From Apostichopus japonicus (taxonomy: Eukaryota > Echinodermata > Holothuroidea > Aspidochirotida > Stichopodidae): DNA of 64,000 nt. A program made the position numbers and the translations under genes. The stretch is taken from positions 544,001 to 608,000 of the forward strand of contig NC_092563.1 in assembly GCF_037975245.1 (NCBI RefSeq), given 5' to 3'. Below are positions 1 through 11,538 of this stretch, in pieces (positions within the stretch are counted from its first letter, which is position 1; the number at the start of each line of letters is the position of its first letter). The notes below the pieces were generated by a model. It ran no database searches. It saw nothing but the letters and a program-made list of their open reading frames with translations, and was not told where the DNA came from.

Positions 1-600
1 AGTAGGATGAACAGCAGATAAGTTTAAATTGCTAAATCCACTTTATGCCAATATAAGCCAATGTAAATGGAACTAACATTCCAGTATTGTGTTGCCATTT
101 TTAACATTCAGATACGTTAAAATCTGTTCAGCATAATTGGCTGAAATCTAACCAATGTATGTATGACACAGCTGACTAGTCTCATGATCAATTCATGTGC
201 ACCAGGAGTGTTGTCAATTAAAGAGTCTTCTGACTTCAATGGCAATGGGCCGTACTGTAATAGTTGTTGTCAATAACACATAATCATGTAGTAGCAAACT
301 GTACCATAAATAAGGTCACCAAATTGAGCAATGGTTTACAGATAGATAAAAAACTGAATAGTGCTAAACAGACCAAACTGGGACGGTTGATCTACCCTGG
401 AAAATCAATCATTTCCTACCAATATAAACCAAGGCGACTGTAGGTCCACTTATTTGATACAGTATGTGCTTACGAATTTTCCTGCAAAACAGGGTAAAGA
501 TCTCTCTCAGATTATGCCCTTCCATCATGGAATGCATCAATTATGAAAAGAAACTTCATACCACGCCTTACAACCCTGACAGCCAGACAGAACTACTTAC
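1..600. other. PEPCK intron 2 (partial)
   Basis: This lies downstream of the donor at 599-600 on the minus strand. I read no further PEPCK coding exon here: no match to the expected continuation after DNCW was found on the minus strand. The sequence is AT-rich and otherwise featureless. Confidence 0.6.
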
Positions 601-3600
601 CAATTATCATGTTTCTTTAATTTCTTAATCATTCCCTCCTTCTCCAGTAATGACAACAACATATCATTCTCTGCCTCTGAACCATCACATATATGAATGT
701 TATCCGGTTGGCACAGCGACATCTTTTCCTGAACATATTTCCGCACATTCGGCTGTAGTGTATCCACGTTGGGTATCTTCAATGTAGCAGCTGCATGTGA
801 GTACAGCTGTCCATGAGTATGAATTCGGAATGCCGTCTGCTTCAAGGATTTGAAGGCACGATGGCTGTGCCTGTTAAGAAAACAACAAACACACATGTGG
901 CAAAATTAGTTGGCAATTCAAGATTGACACACTTTGTTTGTTAACTGTGTACTACTGAATATTAAAGAGGTAAAAGGGTTGTGAAATTTGAAGAGAAAAG
1001 TGCCTTGCAGAAGCATCAAGGGTATGGGCGTTGGGGAGGGGGGGGGGGCATGGCTAGGTCATGACCTACCATCATGATAAGACAAGTCTTAGTATGTTTA
1101 CTTTCATCCAATGCAACTGAAATAAACTTAAAACAGGTAATAATGTTACAGACCACAGTATCAATATTACTATAATATACTATACTATAATATAATATTA
1201 TTATTACATCTAGGGGGCATTCATCCATCCATCCACATTGGATGCAAATGAACGCGGCAACTCAGCTCACGACAGTACATTTCAAACATCATTTAACAAT
1301 TGATCAAGTGCACTCTGTCTACATTTGAGTATTTAAAGTATTAATACTCAACAATTCCTTCTTTCAATATAATTAAATTATAATGTTATAATAATATAAT
1401 AATTAAGTCGGATGACATTAGTCATCCTGGCACTGTATATTTTGTGTACAGTTTGTAAACAGTATGGTCATTACATGTTAACATTTGCAATTTAAATATA
1501 ACATACTTTCTACAGACAATGAAATGGTTAATACTGCTCCTACAGTGCCTACCCTGATGATGTTTCACATGTCAAACATACCTCACGTAATTGATATTTC
1601 ATGATACAACTCTTACCACTGTACCCTATTATCACCAAAGTTCTACTTCAGCTGAGGTTTCCAAGCACTGTAGTTGCTATGTAAGCTATATATTGACTAA
1701 CTCAGACACTGCCTGAATGAGCAATGCAGATTTTGAAATCAGTTTTTCACTGTTCCCATTGTTCAAGTGTTTTGTCATAAATCCAAGATCTGTTGATGCA
1801 ATCTCAATGTATTACACACTGTGCAGTACATGTCAGTGTTTCTGGTGTATATAGTAAAATGGTGGTGAGAATTTGTCTCAAGATTTAACTTCCTGTTTGG
1901 AAGGTTTTTAGGAAGAACGGCTCGACTCCGCCTTAAGTCAATATTAATCAGCTTTCCAACCAGTATACAGACCTCTAACATCAATTTTTAAATTATTGAA
2001 TAATTAATACAAACCACCTTATCTTCTGCCCTGAAGTAACTAACAGAGAACTGAAAACTTGGCAAACTATACAATTTCTTTTCATAGTTAAATTCATAAA
2101 TTAATATCTCTTGGCATGTAGGCCACATCATAGGCCACGGTTAGCATGACATTACCAAATTTATTTGTCCAGAATTTATAGAAGTTTGCAATAGAATCAA
2201 TCAACATTACATGTGTACCAGCTTCAGCATAGGCACTTACTTCCCCATTGATAATACGGCACAGATGCGGTGCTACTTTACTGAGCAATGGTTTTTTGCA
2301 ACACTTAAACTGTACTACTGTAGCATGAAGTAGCCTAACCTTTGTAATGAGCTTCTAAGGCAGTTCTTCTGTACAAAGCAGGTTTAATAAAAAATACCAA
2401 ATGTAATCTTGTCCACATATTGCCCACAAAATTGTTCTTTCCACTGGAGGATTATAACATGACAACCAACCATATTTAATGCAACAAATCTATTGGCGGT
2501 CAATTTTGTCACCAGTTGTTGGGGGCGTTTTGATCCAGCTCGAGAAGGGATAGAATTTGAAAAACCTACACAAAAAGCAATCAATCCGCTGTCTAAATCA
2601 CTAGCGCCTTCCCTCAACTAAAAAGTTTGTTATATTTTATCTTTCCAACTATCTTTGTTCAAGATATGTGATTGAAACTGTTCTAACTTATACATGTATC
2701 AAATTATCACACTCAATGATAACGAAGAAAAAAATAAAAAAGCAAATAAAATGTTATCTGATTCTACAAAATATGTTCATCAATGTGTTTTTTTTACAAT
2801 AAATAATAATAACATAGTGACACATACAAGACCACACAGGATTCACAAACACTATAAATCAAGCTATGCCAAGCAATGAAACACTTGAGATTAAACATTG
2901 CCAAAGTACTGTAACTGCCTTAAGTATATGACACAGATAACTATGTGATTGACAGACCAAAAATTTCACAATTTTGGCCACATAATAAAAAAAATATTCC
3001 GGTGCGTAAAAAATCCATGGGCTAAATTCTAATTTCCCTGAATTAATGCAAAGTCAACATTGATTTGCACCAGCAGAAAAATTCCAGTACATATTTTTTT
3101 CTTCTAATCGCCAATGACAAAATCCACTGGCATGTAGCCAGTAAATACAGAGCTTGAATTTTTAGGGCAGGCCTATTACATTGCAATTAGTATAGCTTGC
3201 AAAACTATTCTATTGATGAAAAGAAAGCTAAACCATTGTATGAAAGTTTGTAGCTTGATTAGTTAAGTAAACTAAAGCAAATTGTGTTAACAGATGATGA
3301 CCTTCCAATGATGAATACTGTTGCCACAGTGATATTTGCCAGCTGTTCAAAGAATTCATTTGCAGTGATCTGATTGGTTGATAAGGGCCACACCACTGAC
3401 ACACCTCTGGATGATGTCATAACTCTTGATGAAGGAGAGGGTGTGATTTACTGTGTGGTACATGTGATATTGTGGTAGGTGGTACATACTAGGGTAGTGA
3501 ATTGATACTTTATCAAGGACAGCTGAGAGCCAGATACAACAAAATCAAACATCTGTGGCACGGAACGGTTTGCTTTCTATTCACAATTGTGGCCAAACTT

Positions 3601-4878
3601 GTCATCAACATCAGAAAAGCACCAGGAAAAGACAGATACCTTGCATATAATTGACACTTTACATTGCAATGAGAATGATACGTTGGACAAAACAGGACTT
3701 ACAGTATTAAATCAAATGCTAACAGTGCATACGGATATAATCGCATTGAATAACCTTTCTATCTATATGAATCACAAAATATTTTATAGTACATGCCTGG
3801 TTTAAGATAAATTTATGTTCATGTGCCTAGAAAAGGAATCCTGTAACAGAAACCCTATATTGTTGGGGTTTTTTTTTTAGCAAAAAATGACTGAACATGT
3901 GTACATAGCATACTATTTTAACTGTGTAACTGCATGACCTTGGCATGGACTTAACCACAGAACATTCGAAAGGACTTTCAAGTAGCTATTATATGTATTT
4001 CAATAATGACACAATAAATGGTCAGAGGTTACACTTCCACTGGATCTAGGCACAAAAGTCAATCAGCTTTTGTTTCTCTTTGTTCCATGATGAGGTAGTT
4101 TGTCTGCTAATTGTTTTAAAACTTGTCAACAATTAAGTGTATTTTAATTCCTAGTTTTGCAGCATTGGCTTACTGCAATGCTTGAGCCAACAATCATTAG
4201 TATTTTTAACTTAAAATTTAATCCTTAAAAAATACTTTCTGCGGGATCATGGTTCAATCTGAGTACTGTAATCTAATATGTAAAACAAATCAACAACACA
4301 TTGAAAAGGATGAGTTTGATCCAAATAAAGTCAAAGCATAACACTACAGCAAAATGTTTCACCATGTTTCTTTTGAGATTTTCTCCAGAGTTCCATGGCG
4401 ATGTGGCAGTTTTCAAGTCATATGTACAGTAGCCTACTACTTCTATTAGTACTTCTACTAGTTAGTATATTATTTGTACCAACCTAGTTTCCAAAACAGC
4501 AGTAGCAAAAGTATCTGCAATGCACATGACTGGTTTGACTTCAGTACTAACAATATATCAATAACACACGTCTAACCGATCAATGTGAAATTGTGGCATC
4601 AAGCAAGATCAAATTTAACGTATTGCTGTCTGTTGTAAAAGTAAACTATTAACATACACTGAAAATGCTACCAGCGGCATAGTACAGAAAGGTACATAAT
4701 GTACTACACCTAGGGCCTAACCTATGCACTACTGTGGGCAGCAATCAGCTGATTTACTTACACTGACAGACGGCGCGAACAGTTGAAATGAAGGCGCGTC
4801 TCATATATAAAGGAGCTAAAGCAGAAAAATCTTGCAAATATATACATACCTTAATAGTTGATTATTTATTAACGTCAT
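601..4878 (-). CDS. PCK: Phosphoenolpyruvate carboxykinase (GTP), mitochondrial type, N-terminal part only
   Basis: Two coding exons are visible: 4850-4878 (ATG, ten codons, donor GTATGT) and 601-870 (acceptor ...TTAACAG, donor GTAAGT). The codon AG|G is shared across the 3,979-bp intron. Exon 2 encodes the conserved PEPCK N-terminal stretch with LCQPDNIHICDGS and GMIKKLKKHDN. It ends in TG, so the next exon should complete the Cys of the family's DNCW motif. The enzyme converts oxaloacetate and GTP to phosphoenolpyruvate, the committed step of gluconeogenesis. The first ~35 residues (start MTLINNQLLRHSHRAFKSLK) are rich in Arg, Lys, His and Ser with no acidic residue, as in a mitochondrial presequence. 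Targeting is therefore inferred to be PCK2-like, but one-to-one orthology with vertebrate PCK1 or PCK2 is not implied. The catalytic part lies beyond the left edge. Confidence 0.9.
871..4849. other. PEPCK intron 1, no gene seen
   Basis: This is the 3.98-kb intron between the two PEPCK coding exons. It holds a short G-run near 1040, a TA-rich stretch at about 1150-1210 and small open frames without recognisable domains. I found no convincing gene or transposon boundary in it. Confidence 0.6.
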
Positions 4879-5254
4879 TTTGAATATGGGTCTTTCTTCC
4901 GATCGTTACTGCCGTCGACTGAAATTTGGCAAACGTTGCTGCTCTGTCGCCGGTAAATGCCGTGACAAGGGATGAGGCAATAACGCGTATTAATATTACA
5001 GATGCACTGTACAGTTATTCGACCCAAACGCCAAAGTGACCTTCCTTAGTGAAATAGTCAAAATAAAGCAATTTTTTAAGGTTTATGCTCAAAGCGAATT
5101 TGAAAAGTGAAAAGTTTGTTTTAAATTAGTTTATGTGATATGTTCTAAATATCGTGATAACTTTTTACACTTTACAACGAAGATGTAGAAACTATTTTTT
5201 TTCTGTGGAATGCAACAACAAGTCTTCGTGGCAATGAGTTGACACGGTCTCGGA

Positions 5255-5315
5255 TGACGTTTCATGACGTATTGGGTGGATTCGGAGGTGTGACAACAAC
5301 ACTACATTTTGATTG
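5255..5315. promoter_or_regulatory. Candidate PEPCK promoter: paired CRE half-sites and CCAAT boxes
   Basis: Two TGACGT motifs lie 10 bp apart (5255-5260 and 5265-5270), followed directly by ATTGG (reverse of CCAAT). A second ATTGG lies near 5310. The cluster is about 375-440 bp upstream of the PEPCK start codon on the minus strand. CREB/C-EBP and NF-Y type sites are well known in vertebrate PEPCK promoters. Their functional use here is inference. Confidence 0.4.
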
Positions 5316-5897
5316 GCTCTCGTAGTACCAACCCACGATCGTTTACTATTGTCTTCTAATATTGTTAAGGTCATTCAGTTCATGGAAGTTTCCATTGTAT
5401 GAGATTCGTGTAGGCGGAAATGCGTCAGGTACTACTGGTAAACGTGAGGAAATACCATGCGTTCATATTCCCCTTAACTCATTGTGGCTTGCGAAAAAAT
5501 TGCTTACGGATAGAATGATATGCAACTTTCCGTTACTATTCCGGACTCGAGAAGGATCTGGACACACGATCGTCATGATTAACTACCCTATGTGATGGAA
5601 ATTTCGCAGAAATCTGGAACGCTTCAGTGAAACTACGTTTGCCACCTTCTATTTCACTCTCATTGTCTTTAAAATAGAAATACCGGGATAATGTACCGAT
5701 GAAATGTAACGGTGACTAACGCAGCTAAAAGAAAACTGTAATGTTGAAGCAATACAACAAAACATAAACAAGTTAGAGATTGTACTGAACCAGATGATGA
5801 TCTTCCGCACTGCTTCCATAGATTAATGAAGTTTCTGAAGTTAATATTTATAACTCATTCTAAAACTAATCCCAATGGCTTTCAAATCGTCGCATCA

Positions 5898-5905
5898 TGA
5901 CGTCA
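5898..5905. promoter_or_regulatory. Consensus CRE palindrome TGACGTCA
   Basis: This is a perfect 8-bp cAMP response element about 1 kb upstream of the PEPCK start codon and 28 bp from a MITE boundary. The motif is exact. Function is inferred only from the neighbouring gene, and a chance match is possible. Confidence 0.3.
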
Positions 5906-5933
5906 GTCTGGAAGTCTGAATGATTCTTACGTA

Positions 5934-6199
5934 CCCAGCAAGCACAAAAACGTTCTTAAAACGTTAATAAAACGTTTCGTTTTTTGTTTTGATAACGTTA
6001 TTTGTGGTGTAATAAATATGTCACGAAAACGTTTTCAGGCTATTATTTCAAAACATGTTTTCGTTAAACATTAATATAACATTAATATCTCATGAAAACG
6101 TCATATGCCGACGATTTTATAACACCACATTTAACGTTATAAAAACATATTTTAGAGGCTCGTTTAAAAATGTTATGATAACGTTTTGTGTTTGCTGGG
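5934..6199. mobile_element. 266-bp MITE with AACGTT-type ends and TA target duplication
   Basis: The element begins CCCAGCAAGCACAAAA and ends TTTTGTGTTTGCTGGG, giving a near-perfect terminal inverted repeat. It is flanked by TA on both sides (5932-5933 and 6200-6201). The interior repeats AACGTT and AAACGTT motifs on both strands, so the whole copy is partly palindromic. A TA duplication with CCCAGCAAACAC-type ends is a pattern I associate with a MITE group common in animals. The superfamily is left open. It is non-coding. Confidence 0.8.
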
Positions 6200-6538
6200 T
6201 AGTGCTTAATAAAGTAACGAACACAATTAGAGCAGGCCTACAAATTGCACGTTAAATATATACATGCATGACACATTACTTTTGTCGCATAATTTCATCC
6301 ATCCTGGTTGTCGATCGCCCTTACATGATTTTTAGATATATTGTCAGACATTTCTCATTTTCACCATTCAATTCAAGATAACATGTAGTAATGTCAGTGC
6401 ATGAAGACGGCAGGACACGACGTAGAAGTACTTTAGTCATCACACTTTCAGAAGGGCATTTTTCCGGGCGTGCTTCCTGTTTGCTCAAAACAGCGAGGAG
6501 TTTACTGTCATTAGTCCTTGAATGTGCAACGGTAGGCC

Positions 6539-6906
6539 CAAGTGGCGGAGCGTCCATACAGTCAGGGGGCGGATGCCCCCCCCCCCTGACGGACTCAAAT
6601 GGACTGCTGGCGCCCTTTTCAGCTTTTTACCACTTTTTACTTATTCGCGATTATTGACTTTTTTATTGCGCTCTCATCTACATATTGACATTTGTCACAT
6701 TTTTTTTGGCGATGGCATCTATTTATTCTTCGTTTATCTGCAAATTAGCAAGGCCCGGAAAGGGTCATTTCCGGCGATCTATAGGGGCTCAAAAATTCCG
6801 GTACGCTCCGCGCCAACCCGTGGTGGCGCTCCGCTTAGATAGTTTCGGAAGCGCCCCCACAGACCATTCTCGCCCCCCTTGACCAATACCTCTCGCTCCG
6901 CCACTG
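6539..6906. mobile_element. hAT-like MITE, family A copy 1 (368 bp)
   Basis: The terminal inverted repeats are AGTGGCGGAGC at the left and GCTCCGCCACT at the right. They are flanked by an exact 8-bp target-site duplication GGTAGGCC at 6531-6538 and 6907-6914. The 8-bp duplication and CAGTGG-type ends indicate hAT. The interior contains G and C runs next to the left end and no transposase. A second copy lies at 62704-63074. Small open frames in this interval are by-products of the repeat. Confidence 0.88.
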
Positions 6907-6914
6907 GGTAGGCC

Positions 6915-8255
6915 TCTGTGTAAGTACGGGACTTATGGAGGAGGGCTCTAGTGATGTCTGCGATATCACCTGTGTTATATTTTCGGTGTTCCGCCTATAC
7001 TCAGGGAATTCACTCAAGAGTTCTTTGTAACATGACAAATAATCAATGTTTGGAATTCTTGTATATAAATCACGGCGCCCTACAGTTTCATGGGAGAGGC
7101 CACCCGTACCCTGCCCCGACTGATGAATGTTGCTAAGAGTGTGGTTATGTAGAATTGATAATAACCTAAGATATTGGCGAGGTGTGTGTCATGTTTCGGA
7201 TTCCAATCTAAAATATCAAGCATTGTTATGAAACATTGACCCATGCTCTTCATAACGTAGGTGTAAAGAAATATTGAGCTCCTCAACGGAAAAATTATGC
7301 TCAATATAAAATATAAATATGTACCCACCCGCCCCCCCCCCCCAAACCCAGTATTTGGAGTCAACCATGCAGTATGCCCGAGGAAATATTGTACGATGTT
7401 TAATACGTATACTCAGTCGAGAACTTCCTCGAACCTCCAATAGTCGTACAAACTGGGACTTAGGTGAGACGAAACCAGAGGACAGTAGAAAATGCAGCTT
7501 TTGTAATATTACTCTTAAAATGGAATGGAAGTGTTGACTTTTTTCGACAATCTATGTATGATACAACTTAAAGAGCAGATTCGCTACATCAGGGCCGCCG
7601 ATATGCGTTCTCCAGTCTCAATGTAACATGCTATAAAAAGTTATCGTGTGTAATCGTGTGTAACGGCCAATATTTTGTAAAGCGCTTTAGCAAATCTCTG
7701 GTAACAGTACGGTAGTCAAATGCTGTCAAAATATGTCGCGTTAGGTGGTCTCAGTGCCTCATAAAACATCACACACTCTAGGTTGTCTTTGACAGTAACA
7801 TGTATTTCGTGCATCTCAATGTACGCGCACCATAGAAATTTCTATGACGCGCACTCATCGAAATTTGTATATACGCCGACGCGCACACTCACAAGAATAT
7901 CGATAGCGTCGGTAATGTTGCAAAGTCATTGATTACATGTACATGTATCTAAATTAAAATTCAGAAAGACGCACACATTTTTCACGCGTGCATGAAATAT
8001 TTCTTTCACAATGAATTTGAGACAGTGTGACGTAACTTGAATTTACACCTTTTACGCGCGAGAGAAACTCCTTTGTTACGTAATTGGATTGCTTTTGTCG
8101 ACATATTTTCTATGTACATAGTTTATACAGTTGTGCATACTGAGAGGAAAGGCGTAAACGACAGGGTAAAATGTCCAAATGGTTTTCACTTCTTACTGAG
8201 CCGCTGTTTTAGTTCCCCGGGACAATGAAAGCAATACGGAAAGACTAGAGCTGGG
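6915..8255. other. Intergenic region upstream of TSSK
   Basis: No gene is recognised. There is a poly-C run near 7330 and a palindrome-rich stretch around 7815-7900 with CATAGAAATTTCTATG. Immediately before TSSK a seven-codon upstream frame (ATG at 8225, TAG ending 8248) ends 7 nt before the main ATG and might lower translation. Confidence 0.5.
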
Positions 8256-9329
8256 ATGGCGAGTGAATCGTTGAGTAGTTCCGTCAATGCAAAGGACCGA
8301 GCTGCCAGTATCTTGGAAACGAACGGTTTCATATTATCGGCAACCATAGGCAGCGGCTCCTACGCGACCGTGAAGTCGGCTTACTCTCAGGTACACAAGA
8401 CCAAGGTGGCGATTAAAATAGTTTCTAAGAAGAAAGCACCGGATGATTACATCAGTAAGTTTTTACCGAGGGAGATTCAGGTGGTAAAGCTCTTGAAGCA
8501 CCCCAATCTGGTTTGCTTCATACAGAGTATTGAAACAACTAACCGTGTTTACATCGCAATGGAACTAGCGGAAAATGGGGATCTGTTAGATTTTATCAAA
8601 GGCCACGGTGCGGTACCTGAAGCCCAGACCGGTGTGTGGTTTCATCAGTTTGTTGACGGTATAGAATACTGCCATCAGCACGGCGTAGTACACCGAGATC
8701 TAAAATGCGAAAATCTTCTTCTCAACAAAAACAATGTCCTAAAAATAACGGATTTCGGATTTGCTAGGAATGGAATGCTTTCAGCTGATTCGAATCGTCC
8801 CAAGCTGAGCGAGACTTATTGCGGTAGTTACGCCTATGCACCACCTGAAATCTTGTGTGGGATACCATACAATCCTATGTTGAGCGATATTTGGAGTATG
8901 GGGGTAGTTTTATTTACCATGATGTTTGGTAGACTTCCCTATGACGATACAAATCACAAAATACTCCTACATCAAGTCCAGAAACCGCCAGTCTTTCCTC
9001 CTGGCAAAAATGTCACAGAGGACGCCAAAGACTTAATGTGTAGGATTTTATCGCCTGCGAAAAGGCGGATTCAAATGGACGAAATCAGAAAAGATCATTG
9101 GTTCAAGAGGATTGCGCCAAAAGTCAACAAAAAGTTATCTGTGCAAAATAAGAAAGAGAGCAAGGTGGAAGTCGTTGAGCCAGAGGCAATAAATAACGAC
9201 AGCACGAAGAGCAAGCAAGGAGGGACAGAGAAAGGAGCACTGGATTGGAAACCGGAGAAGAAGGAGAGTAAATCGAAAAACCAGCCGGACAATAAGACCA
9301 AGAAAGAGACAACTGCCACAGTAAAGTAG
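8256..9329 (+). CDS. TSSK: Testis-specific serine/threonine kinase (TSSK family), intronless
   Basis: This is a 357-residue single-exon protein kinase. Visible motifs are the glycine loop IGSGSYATVK (31-40), VAIK lysine 54, a PREI glutamate at 73, HRDLKCEN with catalytic Asp148, DFG at 166-168, activation-loop Thr188 before CGSYAYAPPE, and DIWSMGV at 211-217. LPREI, KAPDDYISKFLP and GIPYNP are typical of TSSK kinases, which act in post-meiotic male germ cells. The kinase domain spans about 26-283. The remaining ~74 residues are a Lys/Glu/Ser-rich low-complexity tail longer than in vertebrate TSSK1/2. Lack of introns is common in this family and suggests retroposition. The catalytic residues are intact, so an active kinase is expected. 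Assignment to one TSSK paralogue is not possible by eye. Confidence 0.93.
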   Translation: MASESLSSSVNAKDRAASILETNGFILSATIGSGSYATVKSAYSQVHKTKVAIKIVSKKKAPDDYISKFLPREIQVVKLLKHPNLVCFIQSIETTNRVYIAMELAENGDLLDFIKGHGAVPEAQTGVWFHQFVDGIEYCHQHGVVHRDLKCENLLLNKNNVLKITDFGFARNGMLSADSNRPKLSETYCGSYAYAPPEILCGIPYNPMLSDIWSMGVVLFTMMFGRLPYDDTNHKILLHQVQKPPVFPPGKNVTEDAKDLMCRILSPAKRRIQMDEIRKDHWFKRIAPKVNKKLSVQNKKESKVEVVEPEAINNDSTKSKQGGTEKGALDWKPEKKESKSKNQPDNKTKKETTATVK

Positions 9330-11538
9330 GATCTTGAACTAAACATAATAGTTACTAAAATCATTTCCAAAAGCTGATTTGCATTTTCATTGCTGCTTTG
9401 AATGCATGTGAGTAATTTTAAGTACCAGTGTGATAAAACTATGAAGTGATTTATCAACACTGGTGATTTAAAACACTGTAACATCAAACTGTTATATACA
9501 ATTAATGAGTAAACTAAAATTTCCATACAAAAAAAATCTTTATCTTTATTGATTCAGTCTGATTTACAACAATTTTCTTACTTTCTAGGAGCAAAAGACA
9601 AGAAGCTGCAAGAAGTAAGATCTTCTATATGTAAAATTTATCAAACATATTTACATTATTTTATACGACTTCTGCTGAAGAGCATATTAACTAACCAAAC
9701 TTGATGTCATCAAGCAAATAATAAGTTTGCTCTGCCCCTCCCCAACGCTCAAAATCAGCCTTAACATCAAACGAAGGCTTCCCCACTTTTTGATGGAATA
9801 ATTTCCTTTAGTGCCAGCAATAAACCAGTACATAGTTGCAATGCATCGCTTGAATAAAAAGAATAAATTTTTGTTTTAAACACCTGCAACTTATCCAGCA
9901 AGAACTGAAACTGCCACGTATTTAACCTTTAATGATGTAGTCATCTTGCTTATATTTAAATCTTGTTTCCACCATGCAATAATGGGACATTTCTACATGT
10001 TTGATTTTCCTCCACAATACATTTAGAGAGATAAGACTTAGGGGTCTAAGTACTTGTAAATGTTACATGGAATACACATATAAGGTTTGTACACATAAAA
10101 CAACACAGTAAATAATAAAGGGGACAGACAAAAGCTGATTTTATCATAGCAATGTAGAGAAATAATTAAAGTCCCCAACTTCCAAACCTTCAATGTTTCT
10201 GTTACAAAAAAGTTTTCAAAATGTTTGTAAATTTGCAGAATATACCAAAAATAACCTATGAAATGTAATGACAAATACGACACTCTGAGTTCTACTTGGA
10301 TTAAGTAAATAAATGCTTGTTCATGTAAGTGGTCAAAAACAAAAAGGACAAATATCATTAAAATAAATTCTTCACCTGTTTATAATACTTGTCATACATG
10401 TTATGCTTTTATTTAAACTTAAGAGCTTTGGCAACTAACACTTCAGTATCAAGTCATTTAGAGGACAATTTAGAATTTATCACAGCATTGATAGACCAAA
10501 CATTGCTACATGAAACTATTATTACCGTTTGACACATGAAATGAAAATATACACTTAAGATTCTGGCAATTTACTAAATACACTCTATTAACTTGAGTAT
10601 GAATAACACAAACCAAAGTAGATGAAAACAAAGGACTAAAGTTTGCAAACATATCCTATCGCTGTTTATGCATAAATATGTTGGATATCACTCAAGTTGG
10701 GATATTTTTTTTCAATAGAAAGATAATATATATATATATAGATATGTTTTTACGTAGGGTACTCTCGGGAAACAATAAAACCCTACCGCACCCAATAATT
10801 ATACACATCGCTACTCGCAAATTTTGTTGTTTGCAAAGGAAATGCATTTTCTGACATGAATATTCATGTGAGAATTGTCCTATAAGAGTGCATTGATCTG
10901 AAAATGCAGTTAAATTGTAAAATTATGGGATGACCTTACTATCTCTCCAAATGCTACTTCCATTAAATCTCACACTAAAATTTCCTCACCGCTGGGTCAT
11001 AAATTTCATACACAAACATTAAGTCCAAAGCTCAGAGGTATAATTTTAAACTTCAACTCCAAGAGTTCATTTCTTAAAAAAATATTTCCCTGCAACCACT
11101 TCATACTTTGAAAGTGGAAATGCAAGTTGCTTACAGGAAGCTTTTCCTTTCAATATGGCAGAAGTTGGTACCAATACCACCTTAGTATAGAATTAAGATG
11201 CCTCTGTTTCTTTGGGGAAAGAGCATGCTTGGAGGTTAAGTTAATCTGTAAGTTCCCAAAACACTGCAACTCTCCTCTCAAGTTGATCTGGTCAGGGCTC
11301 TGACTGCCTCTAAGCAAACTAATATCGATGCTCTTTTATAAAACTTGTGAAAGCATCCACTGACAACTATTTTACTAAAGAAACTGTTTCCTCTTTAACA
11401 CAGACAATCCCAAAAGGGGTGATTTCTGCTTGTTATAGAAGAAACAGTTCTTTTGACATGGCAGTAAATGATCACACCATCCCCACCCAAGATCAATGGG
11501 ATATCTGGTTACTTAAATGGTGGTACAATTTCAGCCTG
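9330..11538. other. Convergent intergenic/3' UTR region between TSSK (+) and CHMP1 (-)
   Basis: There is no coding signal. The two genes converge here. A reverse-strand AATAAA (TTTATT on +) at 10408-10413 could end CHMP1, and another lies near 9545, which would give a 2-kb 3' UTR. A short TA microsatellite lies near 10728-10742. Confidence 0.45.

Noticed and set aside
1035-1050. G-runs here and at many other places as regulatory quadruplexes
   Set aside because: Most long G/C runs in the window are single homopolymers or belong to hAT subterminal sequence. Nothing ties them to a gene.
5362-5595. 77-codon open frame upstream of PEPCK
   Set aside because: No domain, and it lies in the putative promoter region.
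6391-6882. Open frames of 65-106 codons
   Set aside because: They lie inside or across the family A MITE and reflect its composition.
9095-9526. 143-codon open frame on the minus strand
   Set aside because: It is the antisense of the TSSK low-complexity tail and 3' UTR, with no recognisable domain.
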